A stretch of DNA of 64,000 nt from Methylosinus trichosporium OB3b. Its GTDB lineage: Bacteria; Pseudomonadota; Alphaproteobacteria; Rhizobiales; Beijerinckiaceae. The notes under the pieces are model-generated. The model was not told the origin of the DNA and searched no databases. It saw nothing but the letters and a program-made list of their open reading frames with translations. Positions 44,838 to 54,815 of the stretch are shown here, piece by piece. The translations under genes were made by a program, and so were the position numbers. Position 1 is the first letter of the stretch; the number at the start of each line of letters is the position of its first letter. The DNA lies in contig NZ_CP023737.1 of assembly GCF_002752655.1 (NCBI RefSeq), positions 4,426,001-4,490,000 of the forward strand, written 5' to 3'.

Positions 44838-46244
44838 TCAACCGCGGTTATATGCATCCTCGAGGCGAACGATATCGTCTTCGCCGAGATAGGAGCCGGT
44901 CTGCACCTCGATCAGCTCGAGATCGATCCTGCCGGGATTGCCGAGGCGATGCACGCAGCCGATCGGCAGATAGATCGACTCGTTCTCATGGACGAGATGA
45001 GTCTCCTTGTCGCGTCCGACCTCGGCCGTGCCCTTCACGACGATCCAATGCTCGGCGCGATGGAAATGCTTCTGCAGCGACAGGCGCGCGCCGGGCTTCA
45101 CGACGATGCGCTTGACCTGATAACGCTGGCCCGAATCGACCGATTGATAATAGCCCCAGGGACGGAAGATGCGCTTGTGTTCCCCGGCCTCGCGGCGATT
45201 CTCACGCTTCAATTGATCGACGAGCTGCTTGACGTTGTCGCCATGCTCATGGCTGAGCACCAGCACGGCGTCCTGCGTCGTCACAACGATCACATCATCG
45301 ACGCCGACGACGGTGGTGAGCGTGTCGTCCGAGCGCACATGAACATTGCGGGCTTCGCGGATGAGGCCGTTGCCGCGCACGGAATTGCCTTGGTCGTCGC
45401 GCTCCGAGAGCTCCCAGACGGCGCGCCAATTGCCGACGTCGGACCAGCCGATATCGGCGGGAATCACCGCGGCTTTGGTGGTCTTCTCCATCACCGCGTA
45501 ATCGATCGAGGTCTTCGGCGCGCGCGCGAAGGCTTCGCCGTTCAGCACCAGGAAGTCGAGATCGCGGCGGGCGCCGTCGATGGCGCGCTCGGCGGCTTCG
45601 GAAATGGCCGGCTCGAAATGGGCGATCTCGCTCTGCATCACATCGGCGCGGAAGATGAAATTGCCGCTGTTCCAGAGATAGCCGGCTTCGACATAGGCTT
45701 CCGCGGTGGGATGGTCGGGCTTTTCGACGAAGGCGTCGAGCTTCATCACCTCGCCGGCGATGCGTTCGCCGGGCCGAATATAGCCATAGCCGGTCGCGGG
45801 ATTGTCCGGCTTCACGCCGAGCGTCACGATATAGCCGTCCGCCGCGACCGATGCCGCGGTCTTGCACAAGGCGACGAGGCCGGCGCGATCTCGCACGACG
45901 TGATCGGCCGCCAGCACCACGACGACCGTCTGCGGATTGCGCCGCGCGGCGAGGCCCGCGGCGACGGCCACCGCCGCGGCGGAATCGCGGCGCATGGGCT
46001 CGAGCACGATATCCGCCTCGGCGCCGATCTCGCGCAGCTGATCCGCGAGCAGAAAGCGATAGTCGATGTTGGAGACGACGATCGGCTTCTCGAAGGCGGG
46101 ATCGGCGAGCGTCGCCATCGTGGTCTGGAAGGTCGAGCGGTCGCCGACCAGAGCAATGAACTGCTTGGGAAGCGTTTCACGGGATTCCGGCCAGACTCTG
46201 GTGCCGGCCCCGCCGCACATGATCACGGGAAGTATCTTCGTCAT
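44838..46244 (-). CDS. Mannose-1-phosphate guanylyltransferase / mannose-6-phosphate isomerase
   Basis: 468 residues, the length of the bifunctional ManC/CpsB/AlgA family. N-terminal nucleotidyltransferase: CGGAGTRVWPESRETLPKQF, FVEKPDHPTAEAYVEAGYLWNSGNFIF and GWSDVGNW. C-terminal cupin isomerase domain: WGYYQSVDSGQRYQVKRIVV, PGARLSLQKHFHRAEHWIVV and YLPIGCVHRLGNPG. It makes GDP-mannose for polysaccharide or lipopolysaccharide synthesis. AAAGGCGAGCA precedes the ATG. It fits the envelope theme of the window, though no polysaccharide synthesis cluster is adjacent. Confidence 0.94.
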   Translation of the reverse strand: MTKILPVIMCGGAGTRVWPESRETLPKQFIALVGDRSTFQTTMATLADPAFEKPIVVSNIDYRFLLADQLREIGAEADIVLEPMRRDSAAAVAVAAGLAARRNPQTVVVVLAADHVVRDRAGLVALCKTAASVAADGYIVTLGVKPDNPATGYGYIRPGERIAGEVMKLDAFVEKPDHPTAEAYVEAGYLWNSGNFIFRADVMQSEIAHFEPAISEAAERAIDGARRDLDFLVLNGEAFARAPKTSIDYAVMEKTTKAAVIPADIGWSDVGNWRAVWELSERDDQGNSVRGNGLIREARNVHVRSDDTLTTVVGVDDVIVVTTQDAVLVLSHEHGDNVKQLVDQLKRENRREAGEHKRIFRPWGYYQSVDSGQRYQVKRIVVKPGARLSLQKHFHRAEHWIVVKGTAEVGRDKETHLVHENESIYLPIGCVHRLGNPGRIDLELIEVQTGSYLGEDDIVRLEDAYNRG

Positions 46245-46532
46245 TGCTCGCCTTTCGGTCGAGGGCGGTTCATCGAACGCGCAAGCGCAAAGATCGGACC
46301 AGGCCCAAAGCAGATCGGCCGGTCCCGAGGGGCGGCGAAGCCGGCCGCAGGGCGCGCAGCGCGCGCCTCTCTCACATGAGACTGCGCCAGAAATAGGCCG
46401 AGTCGGGCGAGCTTGGCAAGCGCGTGCGATTCGCGCCGCCGCGGCGCGCCGAATGACCGGGCGCGCGGCGAATGCGCGGCGCGCCCTCGGAGTCCGACGA
46501 GCGGTCGGAATGCCGGGATCAGAGCCGAGAGC

Positions 46533-49500
46533 TCAGCTCTTGCCCTTCTTCTCCAGCTCGGCCTTCAGCGCAAGCAGCTTGGCGAAGGGCGAATCCGGGT
46601 CGGGCTGGCGCTCCTTCTCGCGCCGATCCTGGGTCGAATAGCCGCCGCCGCCATGTCTGCGGCGATCGTCGTCGCGCGGCGGGCGATGATCCGAGCGGGG
46701 CTTGCCGCCTCCGCGCAGACCCGCTTCCTTGCGGGCGCCGTCGCTGCGCGGCCTGTGCTCGCCGCCGGTCGCCTCGCGCCGCTCGCCGTCGCGCGCCTCG
46801 CCGCTGCGTTCGCCTCCGGGGCCGCGCCGTGGGCCGCCCGAGCGCTCGCGGGCGGGGCGCCCGTCTTTCGCCGCGGCGTCGCTGCGCGGCGCGGCGGGGC
46901 CGCCTTGCGGGCGTCGGCGCGGGCCGGCGTGGGTGTGGCGCTGCAGGGTCCACACTTCGATCAGGGCGGGGGCTTCGGGCTCTGCCGGGGCCGCGGTCTC
47001 GCCCTCCGCTTCGGCGGTCGGCTCGGCGCTGACGTCGATCGGCTCGTCCACGGCCTCGGCCGCGACCAGCTCGGCTGTGGCCGGCGCTTCCGCGAGTTCG
47101 GGCGCCGCGACATCGACCGTGATCGTCTCGGCGGCCGATTCGGGAGCGGCTTCCGCCTCGATCGTTTCGACCTCGGCGGGCGCTTCCCCGCCCTCGGCGA
47201 GCGCGGGGGTCGGCTTCAGCGGCTCGGTGGCCGCCGCCGGCAGCAGCGCGACGGTGATGGCCGGGCCGGCGCGCTCCGTCGATTGATAGCCGAGCGAGCG
47301 CAGAATGGAGCCGAAGGCCTCGCCTGCGCAGCCGGTGAGCGAGGTCATCGCCACGGTGACGACGAATCCATCGCCATCGGCGGCGCCGGCCGGCGGCTCG
47401 CCGGGCGTGACGCCGGGCCGGTAGGAGCTCGCCGGGCGAATGAGATCGGCGAGGCGCTCCAGAATGTCGACGCGCACGACCCGCTCGCCGCACACGCGAA
47501 AGCCTGCGGCGCGGTAGAATCCCTTGGAGATTTCGGGGTCGGCGGCGAAGGAGGTGCGGCCCGAGGCGGCGAGATGCGGCACCTCGTCGAGGCCTTTCAA
47601 ATGCTCCAATCCGCCGTGCTTCAAGCCCCAGAGCAGAGCGGAGAGCGCGCGCGGCGCGGGTTTCAGCAGCGCCGGCAGATAGAGGTGATAGGCGCCGAAG
47701 CGCACGCCCTTCTTGCGCAGGGCGGCGCGGTCCTCCTGCGAAAAGCCCTTGATGTCGCGCGCGACGCGGCTGCGCTCCAAAACGCCCAGCTCCTCGGCGA
47801 GCTGAAAGGCGACGCCGCGCGTCACCCCCTCGAGCCCCTCGCCGGATTCGAGCTCCTCGAGTGCGCCGAGCAGCTTCTTCACATGGCTCGCGAGCCACAG
47901 ATCGAGGCGGTGCTGCGCCTTCTCCAGCGCCGCGCCGGTCAATTGCTCGTCGGCGAGCAGGCGCACGGCCGGCTTCAGCACGCTCGCGCCGGGCACGATC
48001 TTGCCGACCGGCTCGCCGAGCCAGCGGATCGTCCCGTCGTTGCCGAGCAGGAATGCGTCGTCCACTGCGTCGAAGACGCGCGTCGCGCGCGCCTCGATCT
48101 CGCCGGCCAGAGCCTTCTGCGCGGCGGAGTTCAGCGCCTTCGCCGCTTCGCCGGTCGCCTGCGGATCGGCGGTGAAACGAAATCCCTGGAGCTGACCGAC
48201 ATGCTGACCTTCGACCATGACGTCGCCGGCTGTCGTGATTTCCGCTTCGAGCATTGCATTCTCTCTCAGGCGACGCATCAGCACGCTGGTGCGGCGGTCC
48301 ACGAAACGTTGCGTGAGGCGCTCGTGGAGAGCGTCGGACAGACTGTCCTCTACCTGACGCGCGACGCTCTGCCAATGCTCTGCATTCTCGAGCCAGCCGG
48401 AACGATTGGCGATGAAGGTCCAGGTTCGCACCTGGGCGAGCCGCGCGGAGAGCGTGTGAATGTCTCCGTCGACACGGTCGATCCCGGCGATTTGCTTTGC
48501 GAACCAATCGCCTGGGATGAGTCCGCGACGCACCACGAAGCCGTAGACGGCGAGGGCGAGCTCGGCATGGGCGGCCGGGGAAGTCTTGCGATAATCGGGA
48601 ATCTGGCAGACGTCCCAGAGTCTCATAATATCTGCATGCGTTTTCGCATTGCGGCGCACGCCGTCGTCGCGCGCCGCCGCCTCCAGCACCATCTGGTCCT
48701 CGCCGGTGCGGGCGCGGGCGAGGCAATCCTCCGGCGGCGCGCGCTCGAGGGAAGAGACGAGCGCCTCGATCGAGTCGAAGTCGAGATCGGCGTTGCGCCA
48801 TTGCAGCAGCGTGACCGGATCGAAGCGATGGCTCTCGAGATCCTCGATCAAATCCTCGTCGAAGGGCGGACAACGGCCCGTCGTGCCGAAGGCGCCGTCG
48901 CTCATATGGCGCCCGGCGCGTCCGGCGATCTGGCCGAATTCGGCGGGCGTCAGCCGGCGATGGCGCAGGCCGTCGAACTTCCGGTCGGCGGCGAAGGCGA
49001 TGTGGTCGACATCGAGATTGAGGCCCATGCCGATGGCGTCGGTGGCGACGAGGTAATCGACGTCGCCGTTCTGATAGAGATCGACCTGCGCATTGCGCGT
49101 GCGCGGCGAGAGCGCGCCGAGCACCACCGCCGCGCCGCCGCGCTGGCGCTTGATCCATTCGGCGATCGCATAGACGTCCTCGACCGAGAAGGCGACGATG
49201 GCGCTGCGCGGCGGCAGCCGCGCGAGCTTGCGCTCGCCGGCGAAAGTCAGCCGCGACAGGCGCGGGCGGGTGAAGATCGGCGCGCCGGGCAGCAGCCGCT
49301 CGATCAGCGGCCGCATGGTCTCCGCGCCGATCAGCAGCGTCTCCTGGCGGCCGCGCCAATAGGCCAGTCGATCGGTGAACACATGGCCGCGGTCGAGGTC
49401 GGCGGCGAGCTGGATTTCATCGACGGCGACGAAATCGACGTCGAGGTCGCGCGGCATCGCCTCGACGGTCGAGATCCAATAGCTCGCGGCGCGCGGCTTG

Positions 49501-49745
49501 ATCTTCTCCTCGCCGGTGACGAGCGCCACATTGGCGGCGCCGACGCGCTCGGCGACGCGCTGATACACTTCGCGCGCGAGCAGCCGCAAAGGCAGGCCGA
49601 TCATGCCGCTCGGATAGGAGAGCATGCGCTCGATGGCGTGATGCGTCTTGCCGGTGTTGGTCGGGCCCAGCAGGGCCGCGACGCCGGCCGCGCGCGCGCG
49701 AAGGCCGGAGGACGCGCTTCGATGGGCGGCGAGCGTTGGGCTCAT
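46533..49745 (-). CDS. SUV3-like superfamily 2 RNA/DNA helicase with basic, RG-rich C-terminal tail
   Basis: 1070 residues from ATG 49745 (an in-frame ATG at 49754 is possible). N-terminal helicase core: Walker A LLGPTNTGKTHHAI, motif II VAVDEIQLAAD, motif IV-VI region ATDAIGMGLNLDVDHIAF and QIAGRAGRH. A helical middle part (to about 800) follows that matches alphaproteobacterial SUV3-type helicases. The last ~270 residues are disordered: an acidic Ala/Glu/Pro stretch, then an Arg/Gly-rich segment (RRRPQGGPAAPRSDAAAK, GPRRGPGGERSGEARDGE), ending SPFAKLLALKAELEKKGKS. Mitochondrial SUV3 helps degrade RNA with PNPase; a similar role is inferred. Confidence 0.9.
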   Translation of the reverse strand: MSPTLAAHRSASSGLRARAAGVAALLGPTNTGKTHHAIERMLSYPSGMIGLPLRLLAREVYQRVAERVGAANVALVTGEEKIKPRAASYWISTVEAMPRDLDVDFVAVDEIQLAADLDRGHVFTDRLAYWRGRQETLLIGAETMRPLIERLLPGAPIFTRPRLSRLTFAGERKLARLPPRSAIVAFSVEDVYAIAEWIKRQRGGAAVVLGALSPRTRNAQVDLYQNGDVDYLVATDAIGMGLNLDVDHIAFAADRKFDGLRHRRLTPAEFGQIAGRAGRHMSDGAFGTTGRCPPFDEDLIEDLESHRFDPVTLLQWRNADLDFDSIEALVSSLERAPPEDCLARARTGEDQMVLEAAARDDGVRRNAKTHADIMRLWDVCQIPDYRKTSPAAHAELALAVYGFVVRRGLIPGDWFAKQIAGIDRVDGDIHTLSARLAQVRTWTFIANRSGWLENAEHWQSVARQVEDSLSDALHERLTQRFVDRRTSVLMRRLRENAMLEAEITTAGDVMVEGQHVGQLQGFRFTADPQATGEAAKALNSAAQKALAGEIEARATRVFDAVDDAFLLGNDGTIRWLGEPVGKIVPGASVLKPAVRLLADEQLTGAALEKAQHRLDLWLASHVKKLLGALEELESGEGLEGVTRGVAFQLAEELGVLERSRVARDIKGFSQEDRAALRKKGVRFGAYHLYLPALLKPAPRALSALLWGLKHGGLEHLKGLDEVPHLAASGRTSFAADPEISKGFYRAAGFRVCGERVVRVDILERLADLIRPASSYRPGVTPGEPPAGAADGDGFVVTVAMTSLTGCAGEAFGSILRSLGYQSTERAGPAITVALLPAAATEPLKPTPALAEGGEAPAEVETIEAEAAPESAAETITVDVAAPELAEAPATAELVAAEAVDEPIDVSAEPTAEAEGETAAPAEPEAPALIEVWTLQRHTHAGPRRRPQGGPAAPRSDAAAKDGRPARERSGGPRRGPGGERSGEARDGERREATGGEHRPRSDGARKEAGLRGGGKPRSDHRPPRDDDRRRHGGGGYSTQDRREKERQPDPDSPFAKLLALKAELEKKGKS

Positions 49746-49754
49746 GGCGGGCAA

Positions 49755-50449
49755 TTTATTTCAGCTCGCGTCGCGATGCGAGCTTTTCCGCAAGGATATG
49801 GCGGAAGCGGCGCCATGGCGAAAAATCCCGTTGTGCCGAAATGGCGCGCGGCGGCGGGCCCAGATTCATCTTTCGAACGAGGAGCGAACGAATCGCGGCC
49901 GAATCGCTGACCCGGCGCGAATCATCCTTCGTTCTAACAATATATAGCGTTTCTTTCCGCTATTACTGCTGTATCTCGAGATACGACGCGTCGCGCGCGC
50001 ATTTCTGTAGAGGGGCGAGTGCGGACTCGCCGACGGCCTTTTGTCAATCGCCTGAAACCGTCCTCTCCACGATGGCGCGTTAACAGATCGACGAAAGCGC
50101 GAACGCAGCATGGACGAATCACTGTCGACACGATGTTGGCGATCGGTTCGCCACATCATCCGGCGCCCGATGCGCGTCTGATCTCGACATCTTGTGAGAG
50201 CCTGTGGCCGGTCGCTGGCGCGGACGGCGACCGGCGGGCCCGGGGCTTAACGAAACCGTCCGATTTCGAGACGGCCGCGACGGCGCATAGCGGCGCGCGC
50301 TCGCCGTCTCGGCGCCGCGATGCGCCGCGAACAGGGTTAATGCGCGCCCGCCGCTCGGCGAGGGACGAATTGGATCGAGGTAAGCACGGGCTTAACCCGT
50401 CTCAGGCATGATGCGCCAAACACGGGTTTTCGGAGATCGCGGGACACGC
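49755..50449. other. Intergenic region with AT-rich segment
   Basis: About 695 nt between the helicase start and the next gene. A short AT-rich stretch lies near 49925-49985. GAAC-GAGGAGC-GAAC at 49875-49889 matches the LexA-box pattern on the minus strand about 130 nt before the helicase start, but one two-element match in 64 kb is expected by chance. No gene is supported. Confidence 0.4.
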
Positions 50450-52471
50450 ATGACCATCGCAGCGACGGAATTTTGCGCGGCGCTCGCGGCTTTCGCCCTT
50501 CTGCTCGCGATCGTCGCGTCTGCGGGCGCCGCTGTCGCCGATCGACTGCGCTTTCCCGGCTTCGACGAGGCCGCGCGCCTCGAGCGCGCCGGGCTCGCGC
50601 TGATCTGCGGCTTCGGCTGCCTTCCGGTCGCGCTCGATCTCGCCGGCCGCCTCGGCCCGCGCGCGATGGCGCTCGCCGCCCTCTCGCTGGCGGCGCTCGG
50701 CGCGCCGGCGCTGCTGCGCGCGAGGCCGTCGTCGCTGCAGGGCGGATGGATCGCGGCGGCGGCGATCTGGATCGTCGCCTCGATCCTCATCGTCATCGAC
50801 ATGCCCGGCGTCGGCAGCCTGCAGCACTCGCTGCTCGCCGTGGATTATGTGAAGCATGCGGCGACCACTTGGTCGCTCGCCGAAGCCGGCTCGCCGCCAT
50901 GGAACCCGACCTATTACGATCCCGGTCGGGCCATGTCCTATTATTATCTCTTCTACACGCTGCCGGCGGTCGCGGCGATGCTCGGCGCGCCGCTCGGCGT
51001 CGCCGCGCGCCATGCGGCCTATGCCTGCGCGCCGTTGATGGGCTTCGCTCTTTTCACGCTCGCGCGCACGGCGCTGCGGCGCAGCGGCGCCGACGCGGCC
51101 GCGGGCCGGAATGACGAAGGCGAGGGGGATAAGAAGCCTGCGAATTGGCCGCTGCTGGCGCTGCTGCTCGCCAGCGGGCTCGACATCATTCCGCTGACGA
51201 TCCTCTATTTCGGCAGTGGTCGCGACGCCGATTTCGTCTTCCTGCATTTCATCGATTGGGACGAGCAGGTCACCTCTTGGTTCAACAGCGTGATGTGGGT
51301 GCCGCATCACGTGTCGGCGCTCTGCGCGGCGCTCGTCGGCTTCATCGCGCTGACCGCGCCGGGCGAGACGTCGCGCGATAGCTGGCGCCGTGTTCTGCTC
51401 GCGGCGCTCGCCTTCGCCTCGATGGTGGGCCAGTCCGTCTATGTGGCGATGCCGGCGACGCTCGGCGCCGGCTTCTGGCTCGGCGCGCTGCTGTGGCGTC
51501 GCCGCTTCGACATTGCCGCGCGTCTCTGCTTCGCCGGGCTCGGCGCGCTGGCGCTCGCGGCGCCCTGGCTCGTGACGCTGCTGCCGCGCTTTAGCGGCGA
51601 GGGGAAAAGCGCGCTCGCCTTGCGGGTTCGCGGTCCGGAATGGATCGACATCGTCGCCGGGTCGGCGCAGGCGGGCGCGCTCTATCGCGGACTCGCCCTG
51701 CCGATGTTCTATCTCATCGACTTCGGCGTGTTCGCCCTCGGCGCCTATGTGTTCTGGCGCAAGGCGGGGCGGCGCGGCGTCGCGAGTGAATTGGGGAGTG
51801 CGCTCGTTTGTCTCACCGCCGCGTCCTTTCTCATCGGCTCGCTGCTCGCATCGCAGATCGTCATGAACGATCTCGGCTGGCGCGTGATGCTGTTCGCGCA
51901 ATTCTCGACGCTGATCTGGACCGCGGCGGCGCTGCGCCAGGGACTGCTGTCGCGAGGCGGCCTGCGCTACGCCACGCGCCTCGGCCTCGCGCTCGGCTAT
52001 GCGGCGCTCGTCGTCGCCATGCTGCAATTGCGCCTCTTCTTCCCGCATCGGCATATGCGCGAGACGCTCGCCGATCAAATGACGGCCTGGAACTGGCTCG
52101 ACGCGCGTCTGCCGAGCGGCTCCGTTGTGCAGCCGACGCCGAGTCCTTCGCGCGAATATGGCTATGGCCTCTATGGGCGCTTTCCGGTCGCGGTCGCGGA
52201 TCGCCACAATGCGCGTCTCTTCGGCGCGCAGCCGGCGGAGATCGACGCGCGCATGGATTATTTGTCGCCGATCTTCTCGCAGACGACGCTCACTCTCGAC
52301 GATGTGCGTCGCCGCGCCGCGCGTTTCGACATAGCGGCGCTGATCGTCTCCTCGCGGGACGAGGTGTTCGCGGCGCCCGGCGCCTGGACGAACGCCGCTC
52401 GCGCCGACTACGCCAATCCCAATTTCCGCATCTATCTGCTGAGCCAGCCCCGCCATGACGAGATTCATTGA
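50450..52471 (+). CDS. Polytopic membrane protein, GT-C glycosyltransferase-like
   Basis: 673 residues from ATG 50450 (an upstream in-frame start at 50408 is possible). About 12 hydrophobic segments. The first periplasmic loop reads SLLAVDYVKHAATTWSLAEAGSPPWNPTYYDPGRAMSYYYLFYT, the acidic-plus-YYY layout of GT-C-fold enzymes that use lipid-linked sugar donors. Later LLASGLDIIPLTILYFG and FVFLHFIDWDEQVTSWFNSVMWVPHH recur, in altered form, in the protein at 53138. The C-terminal soluble part carries NWLDARLPSGSVVQPTPSPSREY. A transfer reaction is inferred, not shown. The stop overlaps the next start by 17 nt. Confidence 0.75.
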   Translation: MTIAATEFCAALAAFALLLAIVASAGAAVADRLRFPGFDEAARLERAGLALICGFGCLPVALDLAGRLGPRAMALAALSLAALGAPALLRARPSSLQGGWIAAAAIWIVASILIVIDMPGVGSLQHSLLAVDYVKHAATTWSLAEAGSPPWNPTYYDPGRAMSYYYLFYTLPAVAAMLGAPLGVAARHAAYACAPLMGFALFTLARTALRRSGADAAAGRNDEGEGDKKPANWPLLALLLASGLDIIPLTILYFGSGRDADFVFLHFIDWDEQVTSWFNSVMWVPHHVSALCAALVGFIALTAPGETSRDSWRRVLLAALAFASMVGQSVYVAMPATLGAGFWLGALLWRRRFDIAARLCFAGLGALALAAPWLVTLLPRFSGEGKSALALRVRGPEWIDIVAGSAQAGALYRGLALPMFYLIDFGVFALGAYVFWRKAGRRGVASELGSALVCLTAASFLIGSLLASQIVMNDLGWRVMLFAQFSTLIWTAAALRQGLLSRGGLRYATRLGLALGYAALVVAMLQLRLFFPHRHMRETLADQMTAWNWLDARLPSGSVVQPTPSPSREYGYGLYGRFPVAVADRHNARLFGAQPAEIDARMDYLSPIFSQTTLTLDDVRRRAARFDIAALIVSSRDEVFAAPGAWTNAARADYANPNFRIYLLSQPRHDEIH

Positions 52472-53048
52472 GGCGCACAGGGCGCTGACGCGCGCCGCCG
52501 CGCTGGTGCTCTCCTATGCGCTCGCCACCGCGCTCGGCGGCGCGCTGTTCGTCGCGCTGATGCATTGCGCGCCGGCGATCCTCGGACCGGGCGTGATGTT
52601 CTATCGCGGCGTCGGCGCGCTGGCGCTCGTCTTTGTCGCCTTGATGGCGATCTTCCTCGCGCTGCCATCGCGCCTCGTGCGGGGCGTGGCGCTGGAGCGC
52701 GCCGATTCGATCGGCGCGGCCACGGTGGCCACATCCTTGCTGACCGCCGCTTTCGTGCTCGGTCCAGTGACGGTCGACCGCTCCGTCTCGGTGTTCATGC
52801 TATCGCAATTCGACGCCGCCGATCACGCCTTGACCGAGGCCGAGGCGCGCGACGCCTTTCGCCGAATCTATGTGGATGATTGGGCGCAGATCGATCGCCG
52901 GCTCAAGGAGCAGGAGCTCTCGGGCAATCTCCAGCATGACGGCGCCGGCTGGCGGCTCACGGAGCAGGGCCGCGCCTTCATGGGAACGGCGCGCCTGATG
53001 TCGAGCCTGTTCAAAGGCGATCCGCGCTTCGTCGGCCGGCGAGACTAG
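52455..53048 (+). CDS. Membrane protein of unknown function in the GT-C-like cluster
   Basis: 197 residues. Three or four transmembrane segments (LVLSYALATALGGALFVALM, GVGALALVFVALMAIFLALP, TVATSLLTAAFVLGPVTV), then a soluble tail (AEARDAFRRIYVDDWAQIDRRLKEQELSGNLQHDGAGWRLTEQGRAFM) resembling a winged-helix-like small domain. It begins inside the upstream gene, so it is translationally coupled. Unknown; probably a partner of the flanking GT-C-like proteins. Confidence 0.75.
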   Translation: MTRFIEAHRALTRAAALVLSYALATALGGALFVALMHCAPAILGPGVMFYRGVGALALVFVALMAIFLALPSRLVRGVALERADSIGAATVATSLLTAAFVLGPVTVDRSVSVFMLSQFDAADHALTEAEARDAFRRIYVDDWAQIDRRLKEQELSGNLQHDGAGWRLTEQGRAFMGTARLMSSLFKGDPRFVGRRD

Positions 53049-53099
53049 AGCGGGTTCCGATCGAACGGTATCGTTCGATCGATCTCGAATTCGCTCTGG
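53047..53099. repeat. Dispersed palindromic repeat, family B (copy 3)
   Basis: AGAGCGGGTTCCGATCGAACG, then TATCGTTCGATCG and GAATTCGCTCTGG. Inner palindrome CGATCGAACG / CGTTCGATCG; outer AGAGCG faces CGCTCT. It lies immediately after the stop at 53048. Confidence 0.7.
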
Positions 53100-53137
53100 C
53101 GTCCGGCGCTCTGTGTACCGCAAATCGAGATATCCCC

Positions 53138-54730
53138 ATGGTCGACTATTCTCATTTCGCGGAAGCGCCCGCCGAGACACGCGGGCGAGCGCGCGCGCTC
53201 GTGACGCCGAGCGACGGCGATATCGCCCGGCTCGTCGGCCTCTTGTTCATCGCGCCGAACGCAATGCTCGCGGCGAGCTTCGAATGGCCGGCCATGGCGC
53301 TCGTCTGGATCGGCTGCGCGGGCGCCGTTCTGGTCATGTGGCGCGCGCGCGCCGAGAGCGCATCGGTCGAGACGCCCGCAAATTTGAGTCGTCTCGCGCT
53401 CTGCCTCGCATTCGGTTTTCTCATCTGTCTGATCGGCGGGGAGGGGCATTTTTTCTATACGGAACGCGATTGGCTCGTGCGGGACGCCGTTCTCGCCGAT
53501 CTCGTGCGATCCGGCGCGAGCACGCTGTATCGAGAAGGCGCGGTGGACTATGTGATGCGCGCGCCGCTCGGCATTTATCTGCTGCCGAGCGTCGTCGGCC
53601 GCATCGCCGGGCTCGCCGCGGCGCATGTGGCCTTTCTTTTCCAGAATGCGACGATCGTCGGCGCGACCTGCTATTTCGTCGTGACGATCGCGGGCGACAT
53701 CGGCAGAGCGCGAAAGGCGGCTTTGCTGCTCGTGTTCATGGGCTTCAGCGGTCTGGACATAATGCCGATCCTGGCCGCCGAGGCCAATGAGCTGCTCCAT
53801 GGCGCGCCGTTCCTGCATTTCCAGCACACGGAATGGTGGGCGCTCTATTTTTCTCCGGTACGGATGCACTATCCGAGCCATATCACGCTGTTGTTCTGGG
53901 CGACGAACCATATGGCTCCGGGCTGGTGGTTCGCGATCCTGTCGCTGCTCTATGTGCGCGGGATCGTGGCTTTCGCGGTGCTGCCAATATCCTTCGCGGC
54001 GCTGCTGCTGTGGTCTCCGCTCGCGATGATGGGCGCTGCGCCTCTGCTCGCTTATTTCACGCTCGAGCGCCTCGCGCGACGCGCCGTCGAGCGCTGGGAT
54101 ATCGCTGCGATCGGCGTCGGGCTCGCTTTCCTTCCCGTCGCCGCCTATCTGACGATCGACTCTGGCGATGTCGCGAAGGAATGGCTGTTGTGGCGCGAAG
54201 GCTTTCTGACGAACTATCTGCTCCTTCTCGTGTTCGAGGCGCCGCAGGCGGGAATCGTGATCTATGCTTGGCGCAGAGTCGAGCCCTGTGACCGCCGCCT
54301 TCTCGCGCTGGCGCTCGGCCTGCTGCTCGTGCTGCCCTTCTATAGCATCGGCCTCTACAACGACTTCACCATGCGCGCCTCGATCGCGCCGCTGTTCATC
54401 CTCTCGGTCGTCTTCGCGCGCATAGCGGTGACGACGCCGCGCGACGGCGGGCGCCTCGCTTCGGCGATCTCGAGCATCGTGCTGATCTCCGCCGCGACGC
54501 CTCTGATCGAGATGAAGGTGACGCTGACGGCGGGGCGCTTCGAGGCCAGCGACTGCAATCTGCTGACGGCGTGGCGCAAGAACGAGCCGACCGCGTCTCC
54601 CGCCCATTATCTCGCGCGCGTCGAGGCGGCGCCCGCTTGGCTGATGCGCCCTCGGAGCGGGGAGACGAATCTGCAGGAGGAGCGCAAGTGCTGGCCGGAT
54701 CATCCGCTTCTTCCGGAGGAGCTGAAATGA
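53138..54730 (+). CDS. Polytopic membrane protein, GT-C-like, paralogue of 50450-52471
   Basis: 530 residues with about ten hydrophobic segments. After the first two helices, HFFYTERDWLVRDAVLADLVRSG is a GT-C-like acidic loop. It shares SGLDIMP (versus SGLDIIP) and FLHFQHTEWWALYFSPVRMHYPSHITLLFWATNH (versus FLHFIDWDEQ...) with the protein at 50450, so the two appear paralogous. ATG 53138 is used; no strong ribosome-binding site. A family B repeat separates it from the upstream pair, but all three genes run the same way. Function inferred only. Confidence 0.75.
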   Translation: MVDYSHFAEAPAETRGRARALVTPSDGDIARLVGLLFIAPNAMLAASFEWPAMALVWIGCAGAVLVMWRARAESASVETPANLSRLALCLAFGFLICLIGGEGHFFYTERDWLVRDAVLADLVRSGASTLYREGAVDYVMRAPLGIYLLPSVVGRIAGLAAAHVAFLFQNATIVGATCYFVVTIAGDIGRARKAALLLVFMGFSGLDIMPILAAEANELLHGAPFLHFQHTEWWALYFSPVRMHYPSHITLLFWATNHMAPGWWFAILSLLYVRGIVAFAVLPISFAALLLWSPLAMMGAAPLLAYFTLERLARRAVERWDIAAIGVGLAFLPVAAYLTIDSGDVAKEWLLWREGFLTNYLLLLVFEAPQAGIVIYAWRRVEPCDRRLLALALGLLLVLPFYSIGLYNDFTMRASIAPLFILSVVFARIAVTTPRDGGRLASAISSIVLISAATPLIEMKVTLTAGRFEASDCNLLTAWRKNEPTASPAHYLARVEAAPAWLMRPRSGETNLQEERKCWPDHPLLPEELK

Positions 54731-54815
54731 TCTGTGCGCGAATCGGCGGGTCCTTTGACTTCGCCGGCAGGGCTTGGCAAAACCCCTCTTTCGTCAACAA
54801 AGAGAGGCGTCGCAG

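Noticed and set aside
49875..49889. GAAC-N7-GAAC LexA-box-like sequence upstream of the helicase
   Set aside because: Only one two-element match, not overlapping a visible promoter; about this many are expected by chance in a window of this size.
46413..49910. Very long open frames opposite or out of frame with the helicase (up to 1165 codons)
   Set aside because: They are Arg/Gly/Ala-rich with no domain signal, and mirror the codon bias of the GC-rich helicase gene, whose motifs are clear.
50019..50411. 130-codon frame in the helicase-GT-C gap
   Set aside because: No ribosome-binding site and an Arg/Ser/Pro-rich composition typical of non-coding GC-rich DNA.
50402..52468. 688-codon minus-strand frame over the GT-C-like gene
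   Set aside because: Composition typical of antisense of a hydrophobic GC-rich gene (Arg/Glu/His-rich), no start signal.
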